Source: Pseudomonas quercus
GTDB taxonomy: Bacteria; Pseudomonadota; Gammaproteobacteria; Pseudomonadales; Pseudomonadaceae
Length of the DNA stretch: 64,000 nt
Direction: 5' to 3'
Assembly: GCF_012033695.1 (NCBI RefSeq)
Contig: NZ_JAAVJI010000012.1
Span: 85,142-149,141, forward strand
The notes beneath the pieces are model-generated. The model was not told the DNA's origin and did not search any database. It saw only the letters and a list, made by a program, of their open reading frames with translations. Shown here one piece after another: positions 52,712 through 62,500 of the stretch (positions are counted from its first letter, which is position 1; each line of letters begins with the position of its first letter). A program made the position numbers and the translations under genes.

Positions 52712-53560
52712 ATGAGACAGGAATATGAAGTTGCGCCCGCCCCGCTGGTGGATATGCCGCTGGAGCGCGAGCTTCCGCTGGCAAAGCGGCTGTGGCAACA
52801 GGGCTGGCTGCGCAAGGGGGTCATTCTGGTGGTGATCGGCCTGATATGGCAGGCTGCGGCGCTCTATACCAACAATGACCTGCTACTGCCCAGCGTGACC
52901 CAGACCGCCCGGGCACTGGTGGAGGACACGCTCAGTGGCGAGCTGCCGGCCAAGGTCATGGTCTCCATGGGCGTACTGCTCAAAGGGTATGCGCTGGGTA
53001 TCGTGCTGGCGTTTACGCTCACTACATTGGCGGTCACAACACAACTGGGCCGAGATTTGCTCAGTACACTGACCTCGATGCTCAACCCCTTGCCCCCCAT
53101 TGCTCTGCTGCCTTTGGCGCTGCTGTGGTTCGGCCTGGGCGAGAAAAGTTTGGTGTTTGTACTGGTGCACTCCGTGCTATGGCCCCTGGCGCTTAATACG
53201 TACTCAGGTTTTATGGGGGTGTCTGAAACCCTGCGTATGGCGGGTCGCAACTACGGCCTGCGTGGTCTGAGGCTGGTGGGGCTGATCCTTATCCCGGCAG
53301 CGCTGCCATCGATTCTGTCAGGCCTGAAGATCGGCTGGGCCTTCGCCTGGCGTACGTTGATTGCAGCAGAGCTGGTATTCGGTGCCACGAACGGCAAAGG
53401 TGGCCTGGGCTGGTACATCTACCAGAACCGCAACGAGCTGTTCACCGACAAAGTGTTTGCCGGGCTTGCCGTGGTCATCGTGATCGGATTGCTGGTAGAA
53501 AACCTCGTATTCGATACCCTGGAACGCCTGACCATCAGGCGCTGGGGCATGCTGCGCTAA
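52712..53560 (+). CDS. ABC importer permease (TauC/SsuC type)
   Basis: A 282-residue inner-membrane protein with about six helices and the coupling loop EALRMAGRNYG-like sequence (ETLRMAGRNYGLRG). The stretch PLPPIALLPLALLWFGLG is typical of the sulfonate/taurine class. It works with the ATPase at 51857-52702. It lies 14 bp from the convergent lapD gene. Confidence 0.9.
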   Translation: MRQEYEVAPAPLVDMPLERELPLAKRLWQQGWLRKGVILVVIGLIWQAAALYTNNDLLLPSVTQTARALVEDTLSGELPAKVMVSMGVLLKGYALGIVLAFTLTTLAVTTQLGRDLLSTLTSMLNPLPPIALLPLALLWFGLGEKSLVFVLVHSVLWPLALNTYSGFMGVSETLRMAGRNYGLRGLRLVGLILIPAALPSILSGLKIGWAFAWRTLIAAELVFGATNGKGGLGWYIYQNRNELFTDKVFAGLAVVIVIGLLVENLVFDTLERLTIRRWGMLR

Positions 53561-53574
53561 CCGCGACGGGCGGC

Positions 53575-55521
53575 TTATTGCCAGGGGCCGGGCTCGCCTA
53601 CCAGCCGGCCTTGCACGGCTGAAATACCCATCTCGCGGATAACCGCCAGTTCGCCCTCGGTTTCTACCCGCTCGGCAATCACGGGCAGGTCGATGCTGTG
53701 TGCTGCCCGTTGAATGGCCTCAATGAACAGCCGCTTGTGGTTTTCCTGGTCGATAGCGCGGATGTAGCTACCGTCCACTTTCAAGTACGCCAGGCCCAGG
53801 TGTGCCAGGTTGCCAATCATGCTGAAGCGACCACCGAAGTGCTGTAGCGCCAGGCCGAAGCCTAAGGCGTGAAGGCGCCGTGTGACATGCTCAAGCACCT
53901 GCTGCTCTGGCAACTGTTCTTCGCCGATTTCGAAGACCAGCCGAGGCCCCAACGCAGTGTGCTGGTTCAATAGTTCGAATATACGGCCCAGGGCTTGGGG
54001 GTCGTCCAAAGTCGCGGCAGAGAGGTTGAGGGCCAATACCCCAGGGCGTGCCTGCAAATGTGCCAACACAAGGCGCAGCATGATCAGGTCCAGCCGACTG
54101 GACCAGCCAAAGCGCTCAATCCACGGCAAGAACCGCCCCGCTGCGACGGCCTGCCCCTGCGCGTCCAGCACGCGAGACAACACCTTGTGATGCAGGGGCG
54201 TGGCATCATGGGTATTGACTACCGGTTGGAAGAACAGCTGAAAGCGGGAGGTGGTCAATGCTTCGTCCAGCAATTGATACCACGCATGGTGGTCGTCACC
54301 CCCTATTTGTGCTGCCTGTTGATCCAGGCACACCCAGTGGGCTTCGCCAGAACCCTCCGCCTGAGCCAACGCCTGGTCTGCCAGTTTGAGCAAATCCTGA
54401 GGCGCCTCACCTGCCGTATAGGGTGCCAGCCCCATCCAGGCGACGGGGTACACGTCCGAGGCTGCTGTTTCATACAGGCTGTGCAGTGCCGTATCCAGCG
54501 TTTCAGCCAGTTGCTTGGCTTCTTCCAGAGTAACGCCTGGCGCCAGCACGGAAAACTCACCACCACGGCTGCGGCAGATCAGGTTACTGGTTTCGGGGTG
54601 CCGTGCGCAGTGCCTGACCAGCATGGCCCCAACTTCCTTTAGCAACGCATCGGCAGCAGGTGCCCCAATACGCAGGTTAAGACCGGCCAGGTCGTTGACG
54701 CGTAACAAAAGCAGATAGCCAGCGCCGTTTTCTTCAGCGTGGCTTACGCGAGCCTGCAACTGCATGTCGAAATAGCGGCGGTTGGCAAGGCCTGTGAGGG
54801 TGTCTTGGTACGACTCTTCTCGCAGCCGCTCGCTGCGCTCGGCCTGCTCCATAAATAGTGCTTTGAGCTTCTCTACCATTTGGTTCATGGCCTGCACGAC
54901 ACGGCGCAGTTCAGGCGTGCGAGGCAACTGAGGCAAGATCAGAAACTCTCGACGGGCAATGCCATGGGCTTGCTCGACCATATAATCCAGCGGGCGTAAC
55001 TGCCGTTTGAGCAGCAGCGCACCGAGCACGCCACTGATAGCGCCACAGATCAGCAGCCAGCTTAGGCTCCCTAGGGCGCTTTCCCACAACTTGGCCAGGG
55101 CAAACATGGGGTGGCTTACCACCTCGACCCGCGCAGCCTGCTGCCAACCACGGCTGACCAAGGCATCACTCCCCGCAGCCTCCAGGCCAATGAGCCGGAT
55201 AAACCACTCAGGTACCCCTGCACTGTCCGGTTCGGCACTGCGCTCGACCATTACCTTGTTATCTGCCAAGTCCACCACACGAATGCTGGCGTAGTAGCCG
55301 CTATCGAAGATCGAACTGACCATCAGTTCGACCATGGCCGGGTCATCGATATTCGGGGTCAGGGATAGCGCCAGTGCCGTGGCGGCGTCCTGTGCATGGG
55401 AACGCAACTGATTGACGTACTGGGCGCGCGAACTTTCCAGGCTAACCATGAAGCTCCCGCTGAACGCCACGATCAGAAACAGGCAGATGGCGAGCAATAA
55501 TTGCTTGAACAGGGACATCAT
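53575..55521 (-). CDS. lapD: c-di-GMP receptor LapD (degenerate GGDEF-EAL)
   Basis: A 648-residue inner-membrane receptor. Two transmembrane helices (about residues 8-28 and 150-172) flank the periplasmic output domain that binds LapG, and a HAMP helix follows. The GGDEF motif is degenerate (RSRGGEF, about residue 320) and the EAL motif reads KVLSRVL (about 447), so it binds rather than makes or breaks c-di-GMP. When c-di-GMP is bound, LapD holds LapG and the adhesin stays on the surface. It is 9 bp after lapG on the same strand. Confidence 0.95.
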   Translation of the reverse strand: MMSLFKQLLLAICLFLIVAFSGSFMVSLESSRAQYVNQLRSHAQDAATALALSLTPNIDDPAMVELMVSSIFDSGYYASIRVVDLADNKVMVERSAEPDSAGVPEWFIRLIGLEAAGSDALVSRGWQQAARVEVVSHPMFALAKLWESALGSLSWLLICGAISGVLGALLLKRQLRPLDYMVEQAHGIARREFLILPQLPRTPELRRVVQAMNQMVEKLKALFMEQAERSERLREESYQDTLTGLANRRYFDMQLQARVSHAEENGAGYLLLLRVNDLAGLNLRIGAPAADALLKEVGAMLVRHCARHPETSNLICRSRGGEFSVLAPGVTLEEAKQLAETLDTALHSLYETAASDVYPVAWMGLAPYTAGEAPQDLLKLADQALAQAEGSGEAHWVCLDQQAAQIGGDDHHAWYQLLDEALTTSRFQLFFQPVVNTHDATPLHHKVLSRVLDAQGQAVAAGRFLPWIERFGWSSRLDLIMLRLVLAHLQARPGVLALNLSAATLDDPQALGRIFELLNQHTALGPRLVFEIGEEQLPEQQVLEHVTRRLHALGFGLALQHFGGRFSMIGNLAHLGLAYLKVDGSYIRAIDQENHKRLFIEAIQRAAHSIDLPVIAERVETEGELAVIREMGISAVQGRLVGEPGPWQ

Positions 55522-55530
55522 GGCTCCAGT

Positions 55531-56292
55531 TTATTGAGTAGGGTCAGCCGGAAAGCCTTCGGCGGCCATTTTCTTCAGTACATCCTGCCAACGGGAAAGC
55601 CGCTTGGTATCCCCTACGCGCTTGTTCCCGCCAGCGCCGGTTAACCACAGGCCCTCGGCATTAAAGGCATACACCGGCAAGAGGTCCGTACGCTGGCTGG
55701 CCGGAAGAATGCCATCCATCAGGCTATCGAGCACCAAAGGCATGGCCTCAGGGCTCGAATAATAGGTGAGTACCATGTGGGCACGGTTCTGCCGTAGCGC
55801 CTTGACGTAGGTGATGCGTAGCTTCTCCCCTGAAACGCCAAGATGGCGCAGGCTGAAATACTTCGCGATAGCATAGTCTTCACAATCACCGGCGCCTTTC
55901 CACAGAGACTGTACGGGGGTGGCCCAGTAATCGACCTCCTGCCAAAGATCGATATCTTCCCGGTACTGCATCTGATGATTGAAAAAGAGGTTCACTACGT
56001 TCAGTTGCTCAGCTTCAGAAACCTGCTTCTCTGTTGCAAGCAGCCGTTGCCAGGCGTCGATCCGCTGCTGGCCTGCACCCAAGGGGCCATAGAGTGCCTG
56101 TGCACGGCGGCTGATCGTGGAAAAGTCCCAATCGGCCTGCAGAACCCCAAGCAAGCCAAAGCTCACCGCCATCACCATCGCTAGGCGGCGTAGCAGTACA
56201 CCTATGAAACGACCTTTCACCACTACGGCAGGCCTGACCAACACTGGAAAGAAACGGATGGTGAAGGTAGAGTCAGCAAAATACAATCGCAA
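55531..56292 (-). CDS. lapG: Periplasmic adhesin protease LapG
   Basis: A calcium-dependent cysteine protease of the transglutaminase-like (BTLCP) type. The catalytic cysteine is in GAGDCEDYAI (about residue 135), the histidine in NRAHMVLTYY and the aspartate in LVLDSLMDGI. A hydrophobic segment near residues 30-52 serves as signal peptide. The frame begins with TTG here and GTG at about residue 17 is another start, so the exact N-terminus is uncertain. It cuts the TAAG site of the adhesin at 38650-46359 unless LapD holds it. Confidence 0.93.
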   Translation of the reverse strand: MRLYFADSTFTIRFFPVLVRPAVVVKGRFIGVLLRRLAMVMAVSFGLLGVLQADWDFSTISRRAQALYGPLGAGQQRIDAWQRLLATEKQVSEAEQLNVVNLFFNHQMQYREDIDLWQEVDYWATPVQSLWKGAGDCEDYAIAKYFSLRHLGVSGEKLRITYVKALRQNRAHMVLTYYSSPEAMPLVLDSLMDGILPASQRTDLLPVYAFNAEGLWLTGAGGNKRVGDTKRLSRWQDVLKKMAAEGFPADPTQ

Positions 56293-56524
56293 CGTGATAT
56301 CACTTTACCGACGTTTGTCGACAGGTTGTCAAATAAGCGCGATAAGCCACTGAACGGCAATGGTAAGTGCTGAAAACGTTCCGCAAAGGACGTAAGCTCC
56401 TTTCCATTATGATTGTAGGTCCCGGCCCACACATCAATAGGCGTGTTTGAATAGCAGGGAGCTAAATCCGGCAGGACTTCGGTCGATAGCATTTAGTAGT
56501 TTCACATTTATCAAGGTAGTCAAC

Positions 56525-57217
56525 GTGCCTAGAAAACCCAGCCCTTTGAGTGTTGTGCTGTCTGCAGAACAGCTTCCACCTCACCTTGCTCGGTCGATCA
56601 TCGAAGAGCGCTTGCGCAACGCTATCCTGGATGGAAGCTTGCCAACTGGGATGGCCGTCCGTCAGCAGGAATTGGCCACGCTATTTGGCGTAAGCCGCAT
56701 GCCCGTGCGCGAAGCCCTGCGTCAACTTGAAGCACAAGGGCTGCTCACAGTAGAACAGCACAAGGGTGCTGTGGTTGCGCCATTGATTACCTGGGATGCG
56801 CCTGAAACCTACGAACTCAGGATCCTGCTGGAGTGTGAGGCCTTGCGGCAATCGGTGCCTCACCTTACCGAGGTGGAGTTGGGCGAAGCGGATCAGCTGA
56901 TCGAACGCCTGGAAGCTGAAACGGACTATTCGCTGATGGGCGAACTGAACAAACAGCTTCACTTGAGGTTGTACAGCAAAGCACACAACCGTCGCCTGAT
57001 GACGCTTGTGACTATAGGCCTGGAAGAGGAAGAACGGTTCTTGCGGTTCAACCTGAAGGCTATGGGCCTTGGCAAGGTTTCCCAGGATGACCATCGCCAA
57101 CTGGTTGCGGCAGCGCGCGCCGGCGATGTGGACCTAACCGTTCAATTGCTTACAGTTCATCTCCAGCGTGGTATCGAAGTTATTACTCGCTACCTGGAAA
57201 GCACACAGAAAAAGTAA
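56525..57217 (+). CDS. GntR-family regulator (FCD type)
   Basis: The 230-residue protein, from GTG (PRKPSPLSVVL), has a winged-helix domain (IIEERLRNAILDGSLPTG, RQQELATLFGVSRMPVREAL) and a helical FCD ligand domain (LRILLECEAL). An ATG 26 codons earlier is in frame, but AAGGTAG precedes the GTG. It lies upstream of the pvf genes on the same strand and could control them or lapG. The ligand is unknown. Confidence 0.85.
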   Translation: MPRKPSPLSVVLSAEQLPPHLARSIIEERLRNAILDGSLPTGMAVRQQELATLFGVSRMPVREALRQLEAQGLLTVEQHKGAVVAPLITWDAPETYELRILLECEALRQSVPHLTEVELGEADQLIERLEAETDYSLMGELNKQLHLRLYSKAHNRRLMTLVTIGLEEEERFLRFNLKAMGLGKVSQDDHRQLVAAARAGDVDLTVQLLTVHLQRGIEVITRYLESTQKK

Positions 57218-57817
57218 CGTCTGCGCCAGCCAGCTGGCGCTAATCCCTTCCTTCTGACGGCACGCCCTGCGTGCTGCCCCTTGCTGCGCGCCATTCAGGT
57301 AATTACCAGATACACATTGGCCTGATGGAAATACGCGAACAAAACGCACACTCTTTGCCTTGATCGGTAAAAGTCTCGTGTCGAGACGCCGGTTCGAGGA
57401 GGCTGCGCCTGCCGCGTGTAAAGCGGCTTACAAATTTCCCCTATCTGAACGCCCAAACCCTTAGCGTATTGCGCCCCCATGCGCACCTCCTGATTTCGAT
57501 CATATTTGATCGAAAGGAAGTTCTACGCCTTTAAAAACCTGAAAAAGAGGTTTTATGAAGTTACTCGCCCTTAAAAAACGTAGAATAAGAAATATACTTA
57601 AAAGTTCTTGCAAAACGCACTTCCACTGAACTAGCTTAAACAAGCCGATACGGATCCATTTTTCGTATAAGCCCAGCCCGTCTGTGCTGTCGCTATACGC
57701 CCGTACTACGGCACAACGTCCTACATTGCTTGAAAACTGCGGCCTAGAGCCACTGTTACGGTTTTGCCCATTTTTCCGGGGATGGATGGACTACATCTTT
57801 ATACTTTGGAGGCTCAC
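57218..57817. other. Intergenic region before the pvf operon
   Basis: About 600 bases without a clear gene. It contains a perfect inverted repeat (57494-57515), a hairpin (AAAACCT/AGGTTTT, 57534-57554) and a 24-codon frame at 57555-57629 beginning MKLLALKKRR that has AAGAGG nearby. The promoter of pvfA should lie here. Confidence 0.5.
57494..57515. promoter_or_regulatory. Inverted repeat upstream of pvfA
   Basis: TTTCGATC-ATATTT-GATCGAAA, two perfect 8-bp arms, about 300 bp before pvfA. It is a good operator candidate for a dimeric regulator, possibly the adjacent GntR protein. Confidence 0.5.
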
Positions 57818-58594
57818 ATGCATTCATTTGAAAATACCCTGCTTGTTCGCAAACAGGCGCTTGCCCAACATCCCATATTCTCGGCAATAACAACCTTGGC
57901 GGATTTGCGTGTTTTCATGCAGACACACGTATATGCAGTATGGGACTTCATGTCTCTGACAAAACGCCTGCAGAACGAGCTTACTTGCACCGGGCTGCCA
58001 TGGTTACCCCCTACTGATCCGGAGTCAGCCCGCTTGATCAATGAAATTGTAATGGGTGAAGAATCTGACAAACGTTTGGGAGGTGGACATTACAGCCACT
58101 TCGAACTTTACCTTGATGCCATGCGTGAAGTAGGTGCCAATACCCGCTCCATCGAGCACTTCATTGCGCTGCAACGCAATGGCGAAGGTTACCAAGAAGC
58201 ACTGGTAAGCGCAGGCGCCGATGGCGCGGCTATGAATTTTGTGAAGCATACGCTGAAAACGGCTTGTCACGCGCCTGCCCACCAGGTGGCGGCTGCCTTC
58301 CTGCATGGCCGCGAAAGCGTGATTCCTGCCATGTTCCAGCGCTTACTGGATGATTTAGGCGTATCACAGGCCCAGGCGCCCACCTTCCGCTATTACCTGC
58401 AGCGCCACATTGATGTAGACAGTGAAGACCATGGCCCTGCCGCCGAAAGGCTGCTGTATCGCCTTACCGGCGATGACCCGGTTCTGCGTAGGGAAGTCTT
58501 TGAAGCCGCGATCTCAGCAGTCGACAGCCGACTACTTCTATGGAATCGCCTTCAGGCCAGCTTGCAGGCCTCTCACAAGGAGGCGGTGGCATGA
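57818..58594 (+). CDS. pvfA: DUF3050 haem-oxygenase-like protein, PvfA/MgoB
   Basis: A 258-residue protein starting MHSFENTLL after GGAGG. It is a DUF3050 member of the haem-oxygenase-like diiron oxidase fold: HVYAVWDFMSLTKRLQ, EIVMGEESD, HYSHFELYLDAM and the late HIDVDSEDHGP carry the expected histidine and acid ligands. In pvf/mgo clusters this enzyme acts with PvfB and PvfC in making diazeniumdiolate-type signal molecules (valdiazen, leudiazen). It overlaps pvfB by 4 bp. Confidence 0.85.
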   Translation: MHSFENTLLVRKQALAQHPIFSAITTLADLRVFMQTHVYAVWDFMSLTKRLQNELTCTGLPWLPPTDPESARLINEIVMGEESDKRLGGGHYSHFELYLDAMREVGANTRSIEHFIALQRNGEGYQEALVSAGADGAAMNFVKHTLKTACHAPAHQVAAAFLHGRESVIPAMFQRLLDDLGVSQAQAPTFRYYLQRHIDVDSEDHGPAAERLLYRLTGDDPVLRREVFEAAISAVDSRLLLWNRLQASLQASHKEAVA

Positions 58595-59520
58595 GCGCAT
58601 TTACCTACGTGTCATTCGCTGAGCAATGGGAACAACGGGCTACTATTCGTACACGCCCTCGCCGGCGGTTGGAAAATGACAACCGGCTCATATACCCGCT
58701 AAGCCGACAGCCGTTGGCGATGAGTGCCGTGCTTCAACGCGCTTGCCCAGAACAAAGGGACTTTATTCTGCTGCAGACGTTGTACAAATTCATCAATGAC
58801 ATCGTGATCTTTGAAACGGAAATCGTTGACAAGACGGCACGTAATATTGCCAAGGGCCGCTTCGATGTGGCCTTTCCCCTACCTTGCCGCTATGACGCAA
58901 TGACAGTTGTGGTGGACGAGGACTATCACGCGCTAGTTGCCATGGACTTCCTGCAGCAAACCATTGCAGCCACCGGTATCGAACCCATCCACATGCCCCA
59001 GGAGATAGAACTCAGCCGTGCCATCCCTGCCGTCGTTGCTCGCGCACCCGAACCTCTCAAGGCAGCCATGGAGCTGATTTGCGTGGCCATTGCTGAAAAT
59101 ACAGTGACCAATGATGTCGCAGCCTTTGCCAAGGACGAAACTGTAAAGCCGTCCATAAAAGGGCTGATGGCTGATCACTTGGCTGATGAAGGCAGGCACT
59201 CCAGTTTTTGGACAGCACTGACACGTTTGTATTGGGCGAACGCTTCACAGCCTGACCGTGAAGTAATTGCTGGCCTGCTACCGGTCTTTATCGAGCAATA
59301 CCTTACCAACGACATTCAGAAAGCATTCGACATCCGGCTGATCGATGCACTGCCTGTACCTGTCAGCGTCGCAGAAGCACTCAAGCAAGAAGTGGCAGAG
59401 CTTGCGTTTCCCATAGGCCCCCACCACCCGCTGGTCATGAACATTGTTCGCTTTTTCAGGCGCAGTGGTTTGCTCGACGCTCCCTGCGTGAACACCGCCT
59501 TGGCGCCCTACCTCACCTGA
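58591..59520 (+). CDS. pvfB: AurF-like diiron N-oxygenase, PvfB/MgoC
   Basis: The 309-residue protein starts MSAFTYVSF after AAGGAGG and overlaps pvfA. Family motifs of the AurF group are seen: EDYHALVAMDF, IAENTVTND and DHLADEGRHSSFW, which supply the glutamate and histidine ligands of a diiron site. It oxidises an amino nitrogen, the chemistry needed for an N-N or N-oxide bond in the signal. It is followed by pvfC after 15 bp. Confidence 0.88.
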   Translation: MSAFTYVSFAEQWEQRATIRTRPRRRLENDNRLIYPLSRQPLAMSAVLQRACPEQRDFILLQTLYKFINDIVIFETEIVDKTARNIAKGRFDVAFPLPCRYDAMTVVVDEDYHALVAMDFLQQTIAATGIEPIHMPQEIELSRAIPAVVARAPEPLKAAMELICVAIAENTVTNDVAAFAKDETVKPSIKGLMADHLADEGRHSSFWTALTRLYWANASQPDREVIAGLLPVFIEQYLTNDIQKAFDIRLIDALPVPVSVAEALKQEVAELAFPIGPHHPLVMNIVRFFRRSGLLDAPCVNTALAPYLT

Positions 59521-59535
59521 TAGCCGGAGAACGTT

Positions 59536-62500
59536 ATGCAACAACTTACTATCTGGATGCTTGGGCACAGTGCACTGGCGCGTGCACTGGCACAGGAACT
59601 CGAAGCCTATGGGCACCTGTGCGTTTTACATACAACGCCCTCCAACCTTCCCAACGTAGCGGCCAGCCTGATCATTGATGACGGCAGCCTGATCCTGGAG
59701 CCTGCTGCAAAACGCGACTTTGGCAATGCAACGGTACTGCTGTTAAGTGTGAGCCTAGAAATAGAAACACATAGCAGCCTGCCGTCCGCGACGCTAGTCG
59801 TGACGTGCAAGGGGCAGGAAGTAGCCTATTGCACGGCTCAGGCCGACCATCGAGGCAACGGCCAGGTACTGCACCGCATGGCATTGCAGCAATGGGTCGA
59901 GGCGCTGTGCGACTGGGTAGGTCAGTACTCACGCGATGCATCGGCCCTAGCGGCCCTTGCGCCGGCTGCCCCTGTCGCGGGGGTACGCCGCCATTTATTG
60001 GCCTTCGACGCTATTGCCTACCGTCACAACCTTAACCAGACTTCGAAGCCCGATTTGCTGGCCGTAGCTGATGTTCCTTTAAGCGTGCGCTTAGAGGAAA
60101 GTTTTGCTCGCCATAAAGACCACATTGCACTTCGCTGGGAGGGCGAAAGCCACACCTATGGGCAACTCAGAGCGGCTGCAGAAATTGTTCGCCAGCATAT
60201 CGTTGCCCAAGCGAGCGCAGGGTCACCGGCAGTGGTGGGGCTATGCATGGGTAAAAGCCCCCAATTGTTTGCCTGCGTGCTCGGCATACTGTTGGCGGGT
60301 GCGGTTTATCTACCGCTTGAGCCCAGCCATCCCTTGGAGCGTCGGCGTTATATCCTTGAGAACAGCGGCGCAAGCCTATTGCTTCATGACAGCGAAGGCG
60401 CAGTGGCGTGTGGAAACTGGCAGTCGGTAGAACCTTCGCATTTATCCCACTGCAATACTGCTTCGGAGCCAGTGGCGTTTAGCGCAGACAGGCCTTGCAT
60501 GGCGCTCTACACCTCTGGCACTACGGGGCAGCCCAAAGGTGTACTGCTAAGTCAGCATAACCTCAGCCACTTCACGGCTTGGTATGCCGATTATACGGGC
60601 TTGGTACAAAGCTCGAAGGTGCTGCAGTTTTCCACCCTAAGCTTTGATTCTGCCACTATCGATCTCTTTCCTACCTGGTTGACCGGTGCATGCTTGATCG
60701 TTGCTAACGACGACGAACGCCGTGATCCTGGACAGCTTCTGGACTTGCTGACCAACGAGCACGTGAGCCACGGCTTCCTACCCCCTGCCTTGCTGGCCAT
60801 CTTGCCGCTAAGCCGCTTGGACGGTATTACCTGTATCGCCACAGGTGGCGATGTCTGTGAACCGTGGATCATCGAGGCGCTTGCTGGCCGGTGCCGCTTT
60901 CTCAACTTATATGGCCCAACAGAAGCAACCGTTCTGGTAACGGCTACCCAGTTCGATATTTCAAGCAGCAATCGCTCCCTAGGTAGCCCTATCGCCAATA
61001 GCCAATGCTGGTTGCTGGATGAGCAGGGGGAGCCTGTGGGCAATAACGAGGCAGGTGAACTGTATATCGTGGGCCCGGGGGTTGGCCTGGGCTACCTGAA
61101 CAACCCTGTACTCACCTGCGAACGCTACGTTTCCCTTACGCTGCCAGACGGGGGCCAAGTACGTGCCTACCGCACCGGTGATCTTGCACGTTGGGGCGCA
61201 GGCGGCCTGGAATTGGTAGGCCGCAAGGACAACCAGGTAAAGATCAGAGGCTTTCGAGTAGAACCGGAGGAGATCGAATGTTGCTTGCGTGATGCGCGGT
61301 TATGCCAACAAGTAGCCGTAGTCGTAAACGATGACCGTCGGATCATTGCGTTTATTGCGGGGCCTCTAACCTCTAGCATGGATATGGCCCATGATTTGAG
61401 GCAGTACGCGGCAGCTCGCCTGCCTTCTTATATGCATCCCGCCGTGTATGTTCAGCTTGAGCAGTTGCCCTCAGGCGCGAACGGCAAGGTGGACCGGCAG
61501 GCGCTTAAATCCTGTCCCCTTCCCCCCACAGCCTCTCGCACAAATGCACCTCGCACCGATCGGCAGCGAGCCCTTCAAGCGCTATGGGCCGATCTGCTCG
61601 AATTGAGTGAAGAAGAAATACCCATAGATGAGAGCTTCTTCAATCTGGGCGGGCATTCCATTCTGTTGTCACGCCTACTCATTGCACTTAAGGAGCAATT
61701 TGACGGTGTGATTTCGATCAACCGGTTTATTGAGCGGCCAACCCTCGAATGCCTTGAACAACTCCTTGCCGCCGGAGAACCCGAAACAGCGCGCTCAATT
61801 GATCCACAGATCGCCAGTGACCTTTCCCGCCCTCTGGGGATAACTCCTCTGCCGCTAAGTACGTTGGGGGATGTGCATAAACCACTGGTCACTGGTGCAA
61901 ACAGCTTTTTGGGTGTGCATATCGTGGCAGCCCTGCTGGACTGGGGCGCGACGGAAGTGACGTGCCTGGTTAGGCCCGGAGTGAATGAAACAGCAGAAGA
62001 CCGATTCGCTGCAGCGCTTGTGGATAACCATTTGGCTGTGGACAGATCGCGTGTGAGGGTTGTCTCAGGGGATATTGCTCAATACCGGTTTGGTTTATCC
62101 GAATTGGATTATCAACAGCTCGAAAATAACTGCGGCGCAGTTATCCACAACGCCGCTAATGTCAATCACGTGCTTGATTACGCTGCGCTCGCACGCGATA
62201 ACGTTGAGCCGCTGTTCCATTTATTGAGCTTCTGCGAGAGCAAATGCAAAAAGATCCTGAATTTCGTTTCCACGCTGTCTGCGTGCAGCGCCATGGATCC
62301 TTCAGGCACCGTGTTGGAAACCTGGCCTGCCACTACTCCCCCCCTGTACATCCGTAATGGCTACAACCTGTCCAAATGGGCAGGGGAGCGAATACTGGAG
62401 CGTGCACACCAGGCCGGCTGTTTCATTAACATCTTCCGCCCAGGCAATATCAGCTTCAACAGCACAACTGGGGTTTCTCAGCCCTACAAGAATCGTTTGA

